Source: Marinifilum sp. N1E240 (lineage in GTDB: Bacteria > Bacteroidota > Bacteroidia > Bacteroidales > Marinifilaceae). Taken from it: DNA of 64,000 nt. The translations under genes were made by a program, and so were the position numbers. The stretch covers positions 43,827 through 107,826 of the forward strand of contig NZ_WHKF01000010.1 of NCBI RefSeq assembly GCF_009295825.1, given 5' to 3'. The notes under the pieces were generated by a model. The model had not been told where the DNA came from, ran no database searches, and was given only the letters and a program-made list of their open reading frames with translations. Within the stretch, counting starts at the first letter, position 1, and the number at the start of each line of letters is the position of its first letter. This document shows, in pieces, positions 61,094 to 64,000 of the stretch.

Positions 61094-62881
61094 TTAATTC
61101 TGTAACATTTGGCTTATTAACGATACACTAAAAATACTCAACAGAAACCAGCCTAAAAATCCTTCTAGTATAGTAATATACCTCGAAGCTCCTTTTACAG
61201 GTATTGCCCCAAAACCAAGTGTAGAAAAAGCATTAACACTAAGTGTTGTGGCATTTAGCGCTCGAATAAATCCCAAATAAATAATATAAATTAGAAGAGA
61301 AAAGGAAACAGTTAAGCCTACAAATACTTTACGCGCAGGCTTAAGATCTATCCAACGCCCCTGAAGCACTTCAGTTCTTCGGTAAGTAAACGATAGTAGT
61401 TTATGTCTTATAATTGAGAACAGATATAAGGGCTTACCCAACAAAATAATAAAAGTTGGTAATTCGAGCTTGCTCTCTACCATTTCGTTCTTATAATCGG
61501 CGAAAGCTTTTAAATCCTCAATATAATCCTCCATATAAAAATCTTCCAACCTTTGCTCAGAGCGGAAATATTGCATTATTTTCCGATGTTGTTTAATCAG
61601 GAATGTTCTGTTTATACAATCCCATTCACTATAACAAAAGAAGTACATGCCAGCGAAAATAAGAATGGTCCACATCGAAATAATCAATGATTGTACTGGA
61701 TTAGTCCCATATCCTGAAAAATATTTTAGAAATTGATTGAAACGCCAATTGAACCATGTTTTAATGCTTGGATCGTTTCGGTACAAATGGCGGTATCTTC
61801 TGGTCTCCATATCTTTCATTTGTATAAAGCAAGCGTTAGCCGATTCCATATCTCCCTGGGTTCGGTACATCGAGAAAAACTTTCGATAGGAGCTGTTTAG
61901 TTCATTATAAAGATCAACATCCGAAATTAAAGAATCTGTTTTATTGGTTTTGGGAGCTAGTGCATAATCCCCATACAATCCTAGACCTACCGAATCCAAT
62001 TGGTTCCAATGAAAAGATGTATTGTCTTTTGGAAAATTAAATTTCCGAGTCCCAATTGGTAGGTTAAACTTACACTTGCTAACAGTAAGGTTTTCCTTTA
62101 CTGAGCATTTAGAAAAGTTCACAATGCTATTTGAAAAATTAATCCCTTTAAAGCTAATTTCATCATATTTACCACCTATGAATGTAATAATTGGCTTCAC
62201 TTCAGTTGGCAATATTTCGCATTCGCTCAAATAAAATTTATCTATATTTTTTTCACTCTGTAGAATTCTGAATAAATACTGATAAGTTTGATTTTCTATT
62301 TCAAATCCGTAACGTTGTATAGTTTGTACACGTTTAGAGTCGGTATAGAACGAACAGTTTCTGAATGATAGATTATTAATTTGTAATTCACAAACGACAG
62401 TTCTTTGCAATATAGAACTATACCAAAATTCTAAACTTCCCAAATTTGACTGATGCAAGTCCAACCCTTGATTAAAGGTGCAATTGTAAAGAATAAGTTG
62501 ACCAGCACCTTCACAATGCCTAAAGGCGATATTATTCTGAAAAATTATATTTCTAACTTGACAGGTTGAATTATCCGGTAATTTGCAATGATGAATTATA
62601 ACTGTTGGCAATATCGTCTTTACATTTTTTTTATCACTAACCGAAGGTTTGATACCTCTAGGGTGGATAAAAGAATACAAAGAATCTTTAGCGTAATCGA
62701 AATATATTTCTGTGTCTTCTAATAAATATAGTTTGTCTTTGCAATTCTCCATCTCAGCAATCCATTCACTGATGGATATTTTTCTTTTGTACTTGTTCTC
62801 AGAAAATAGGTGAGTGCTAAAGGCAACATTGCATAACAGAATTAGAAATAGAATTTTTATTGCTTTATTAGTTTTAATCAT
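61094..62881 (-). CDS. Beta-helix domain fused to a K+-channel-like pore
   Basis: 595 residues from the ATG at 62881, which gives a clean signal peptide (AIKILFLILLCNVAFS); an ATG at 62917 adds 12. Residues ~90-290 show short repeated strands with evenly spaced Asn/Cys/Phe (VRNIIFQNNIAFRHCEGAGQ, LILYNCTFNQGLDLHQSNLG, ISFKGINFSNSIVNFSKCSV), as in pentapeptide or parallel beta-helix domains. A membrane helix (~405-425), a long cytosolic loop and a second hydrophobic block follow. The end carries a pore helix and filter (LNATTLSVNAFSTLGFGAIP) then ILEGFLGWFLLSIFSVSLIS, as in Ion_trans_2 K+ channels. An extracytoplasmic beta-helix gate is inferred. Confidence 0.8.
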   Translation of the reverse strand: MIKTNKAIKILFLILLCNVAFSTHLFSENKYKRKISISEWIAEMENCKDKLYLLEDTEIYFDYAKDSLYSFIHPRGIKPSVSDKKNVKTILPTVIIHHCKLPDNSTCQVRNIIFQNNIAFRHCEGAGQLILYNCTFNQGLDLHQSNLGSLEFWYSSILQRTVVCELQINNLSFRNCSFYTDSKRVQTIQRYGFEIENQTYQYLFRILQSEKNIDKFYLSECEILPTEVKPIITFIGGKYDEISFKGINFSNSIVNFSKCSVKENLTVSKCKFNLPIGTRKFNFPKDNTSFHWNQLDSVGLGLYGDYALAPKTNKTDSLISDVDLYNELNSSYRKFFSMYRTQGDMESANACFIQMKDMETRRYRHLYRNDPSIKTWFNWRFNQFLKYFSGYGTNPVQSLIISMWTILIFAGMYFFCYSEWDCINRTFLIKQHRKIMQYFRSEQRLEDFYMEDYIEDLKAFADYKNEMVESKLELPTFIILLGKPLYLFSIIRHKLLSFTYRRTEVLQGRWIDLKPARKVFVGLTVSFSLLIYIIYLGFIRALNATTLSVNAFSTLGFGAIPVKGASRYITILEGFLGWFLLSIFSVSLISQMLQN

Positions 62882-62969
62882 GTTGTTTGTTTTATTGGCT
62901 ATATTATATGTTGCCATGCATCTGATATTCTTATCAATTGTTTCTTTTTTGCGATTAGTGCTAAATTGC

Positions 62970-63650
62970 CTAAGTACTTTTTATTTTATCTTCATCAATC
63001 CTATAAACAATAATTTTTTTTGTATCCCAATAGGTCTTCTGTATAAATTTATTTAATGATTTAAATGTATCAGGTGTAAACATTCCATTCTTTGTGTAAA
63101 ATTTTTCATTACGGTAATATACAGTGTGAATCACCGATCCAAAATTGTTAACAAAAGCAAGTACAACATCATTCGGAATCGTTTGTTTTAGATTCTTTCT
63201 GGGTTTTGTAGTAAATTCAGTAATCTTTACAAAAGAATGATTCAGTATTTTTTCTATCGATTTGCCATCAATGCTTGTTGTTTTTCTGAAGATGTTTTGA
63301 CTATATGTCTCACTGTTTTCAAAATATTTTTCCAAGGCGTATGAAAAACAATTTTGCATTACCGACTCATCTGAAAGAATGAAACCTCTTGAAGCAAAAT
63401 AGCCCTTGTTATTTACATTTTTTACAACTGAAGTGTCAGTTTTTACATCTTGATTCGAAACACTCACTCTTATTGTGTCATTTAACCATAAAACGTCAAT
63501 GATCTTAATTTTATCTGTCAATTTTATCGTGTCCAGGGTAGTTGACTTGATAGTAATCGGAGAATGACTTGACAAATTCACCTGACAATAAGCTTCAATA
63601 AAAATAAAGCTGAAAAGTAATGTGATAATTAAGAATCTAATAAATCTCAT
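62970..63650 (-). CDS. Secreted protein with a possible papain-like (NlpC/P60-like) fold
   Basis: 226 residues with a signal peptide (FLIITLLFSFIFIEAYCQ). The C-terminal half has a Cys at the start of a helix (VMQNCFSYALEKYF), a strand with aspartate and valines (NDVVLAFVNNFGSVIHTVYY), and a strand with Lys/Gly (NEKFYTKNGMFTPDT). This order, N-C-[FY]-x-Y-A-L then D-V-V-x-x-x then x-H-[TA]-x-x-Y, is that of NlpC/P60-type cysteine proteases. The N-terminal half is unassigned. It is the first gene of the minus-strand run, 88 bp before the channel-like gene. Confidence 0.7.
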   Translation of the reverse strand: MRFIRFLIITLLFSFIFIEAYCQVNLSSHSPITIKSTTLDTIKLTDKIKIIDVLWLNDTIRVSVSNQDVKTDTSVVKNVNNKGYFASRGFILSDESVMQNCFSYALEKYFENSETYSQNIFRKTTSIDGKSIEKILNHSFVKITEFTTKPRKNLKQTIPNDVVLAFVNNFGSVIHTVYYRNEKFYTKNGMFTPDTFKSLNKFIQKTYWDTKKIIVYRIDEDKIKST

Positions 63651-63836
63651 ATTATTCTGTATTTGTGTTAATGGCAGTTTGTTTATATATCTATTTCTTA
63701 GACAGTCTTTATAAAATTTTATGGGTGATGTACAACTTCCGCCTTATCAAAACCGTATTACGTTTATTGTTTTTGTTACATTACCAAGTTGAGCGTCACC
63801 GCCCTTTAATTTTAACTTTTGTTGTAGGTTGTACTT
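63651..63836. other. Intergenic region
   Basis: About 190 bp with no supported gene. A plus-strand ORF of 73 codons crosses it but has no family similarity or ribosome site and runs into the unassigned minus-strand ORF end. Confidence 0.35.
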
Positions 63837-64000
63837 TCACTTCTCAACTAATAATTCACCTATTTTTTTATCGAGGTAAGGCATAATCATCTTAATCTTA
63901 CTAAAATTGATCTTATTTTTTCTCAAGGTTTTTTCAATAGGAAAGCTTAAACTGGTAACAAAAATTCTATTTCCATTTTTCAGTAAGAAACAGCAGTAAT
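63837..64000 (-). CDS. C-terminal end of an unassigned ORF (cut by window edge)
   Basis: The minus frame is open from the window edge to a TGA at 63837, 53 codons, ending ...YLDKKIGELLVEK. It includes LLKNGNRIFVTSLSFPIEKT and KINFSKIKMIMPYL. This could be the end of a gene that continues beyond the window. No family is recognised, so it may also be a chance ORF. Confidence 0.4.
   Translation of the reverse strand, partial: YCCFLLKNGNRIFVTSLSFPIEKTLRKNKINFSKIKMIMPYLDKKIGELLVEK

Noticed and set aside
63665..63886. 73-codon plus-strand ORF near the window end
   Set aside because: No signal, ribosome site or similarity; overlaps the end of a minus-strand ORF of equal uncertainty.

Overview
The window is AT-rich chromosomal DNA from a member of the Bacteroidota. 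Supporting signs are TAnnTTTG -7 boxes, mostly weak Shine-Dalgarno sites, a TonB-dependent receptor with a CarboxypepD_reg domain, a BatA-type protein, a BlaI/M56-TonB module, a two-component propeller kinase and Bacteroidota-type ECF sigma factors. The gene set (Pta-AckA plus two Ptb-like proteins, a D-lactate/glycolate-type FAD/Fe-S oxidase) fits a marine, facultatively fermentative lineage such as the Marinilabiliales/Marinifilaceae. That placement is inference, not something read from a marker gene.

Layout. 0-6.6 kb (minus): start of an ornithine aminotransferase, a hybrid histidine kinase, a BatA-domain protein and a TonB-dependent receptor. 6.8-10.1 kb (plus): an M19 dipeptidase lipoprotein, an ArsC/LMW-phosphatase-like protein lacking its catalytic cysteine, an eRF1-domain-like protein with an unusually strong ribosome binding site, and YjbQ. 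10.1-16.3 kb (minus): aminopeptidase P, an ECF sigma/membrane regulator/DUF4097-like operon and an FkbH-type HAD protein. 16.4-19.0 kb: four identical tRNA-Lys(TTT) genes, three in tandem, beside a decayed RAYT (REP-associated transposase) and a REP-like palindrome. 19.3-28.4 kb: an SDR, a sigma factor with an anti-sigma-like tail, YitT, an acyltransferase, an omega-amidase, then a BlaI/BlaR1-like pair and three tandem TonB-like proteins with acidic linkers. 28.5-41.9 kb: a B3/4 protein, a folM-like/folB/folK cluster, NUDIX, two helicases in one operon (UvrD/PcrA-like and MrfA-like), a CGGC-protein remnant, and a TPP riboswitch before thiD.

41.9-42.2 kb holds no gene but carries a striking pyrimidine tract with CTT blocks every ~20.5 bp. 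42.2-53 kb is a fermentation/overflow block: FAD/Fe-S oxidase, pta-ackA, a propeller sensor kinase, and two tandem phosphate butyryltransferase-like genes. 53.2 kb has a radical SAM protein with an N-terminal twitch-like domain. 54.4-63.7 kb is a long minus-strand run of envelope proteins: two paralogous beta-barrels, an AhpD-like protein, two RDD proteins, an S41 peptidase, several unknowns, a beta-helix/K+-channel-like fusion and a secreted protein with a possible papain-like fold. The last 164 bases read as the end of an unassigned ORF.

Working together: the sigma/anti-sigma operon and the BlaI-M56-TonB cluster look like two separate envelope-response modules. Pta, AckA and the Ptb pair handle acyl-CoA/acyl-phosphate exchange, possibly sensed by the kinase between them. 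No CRISPR array, prophage or complete insertion sequence was seen. The most interesting unexplained items are the phased pyrimidine tract, the acidic TonB array, the CGGC remnant with two TGA codons in its motif, and the beta-helix channel protein.
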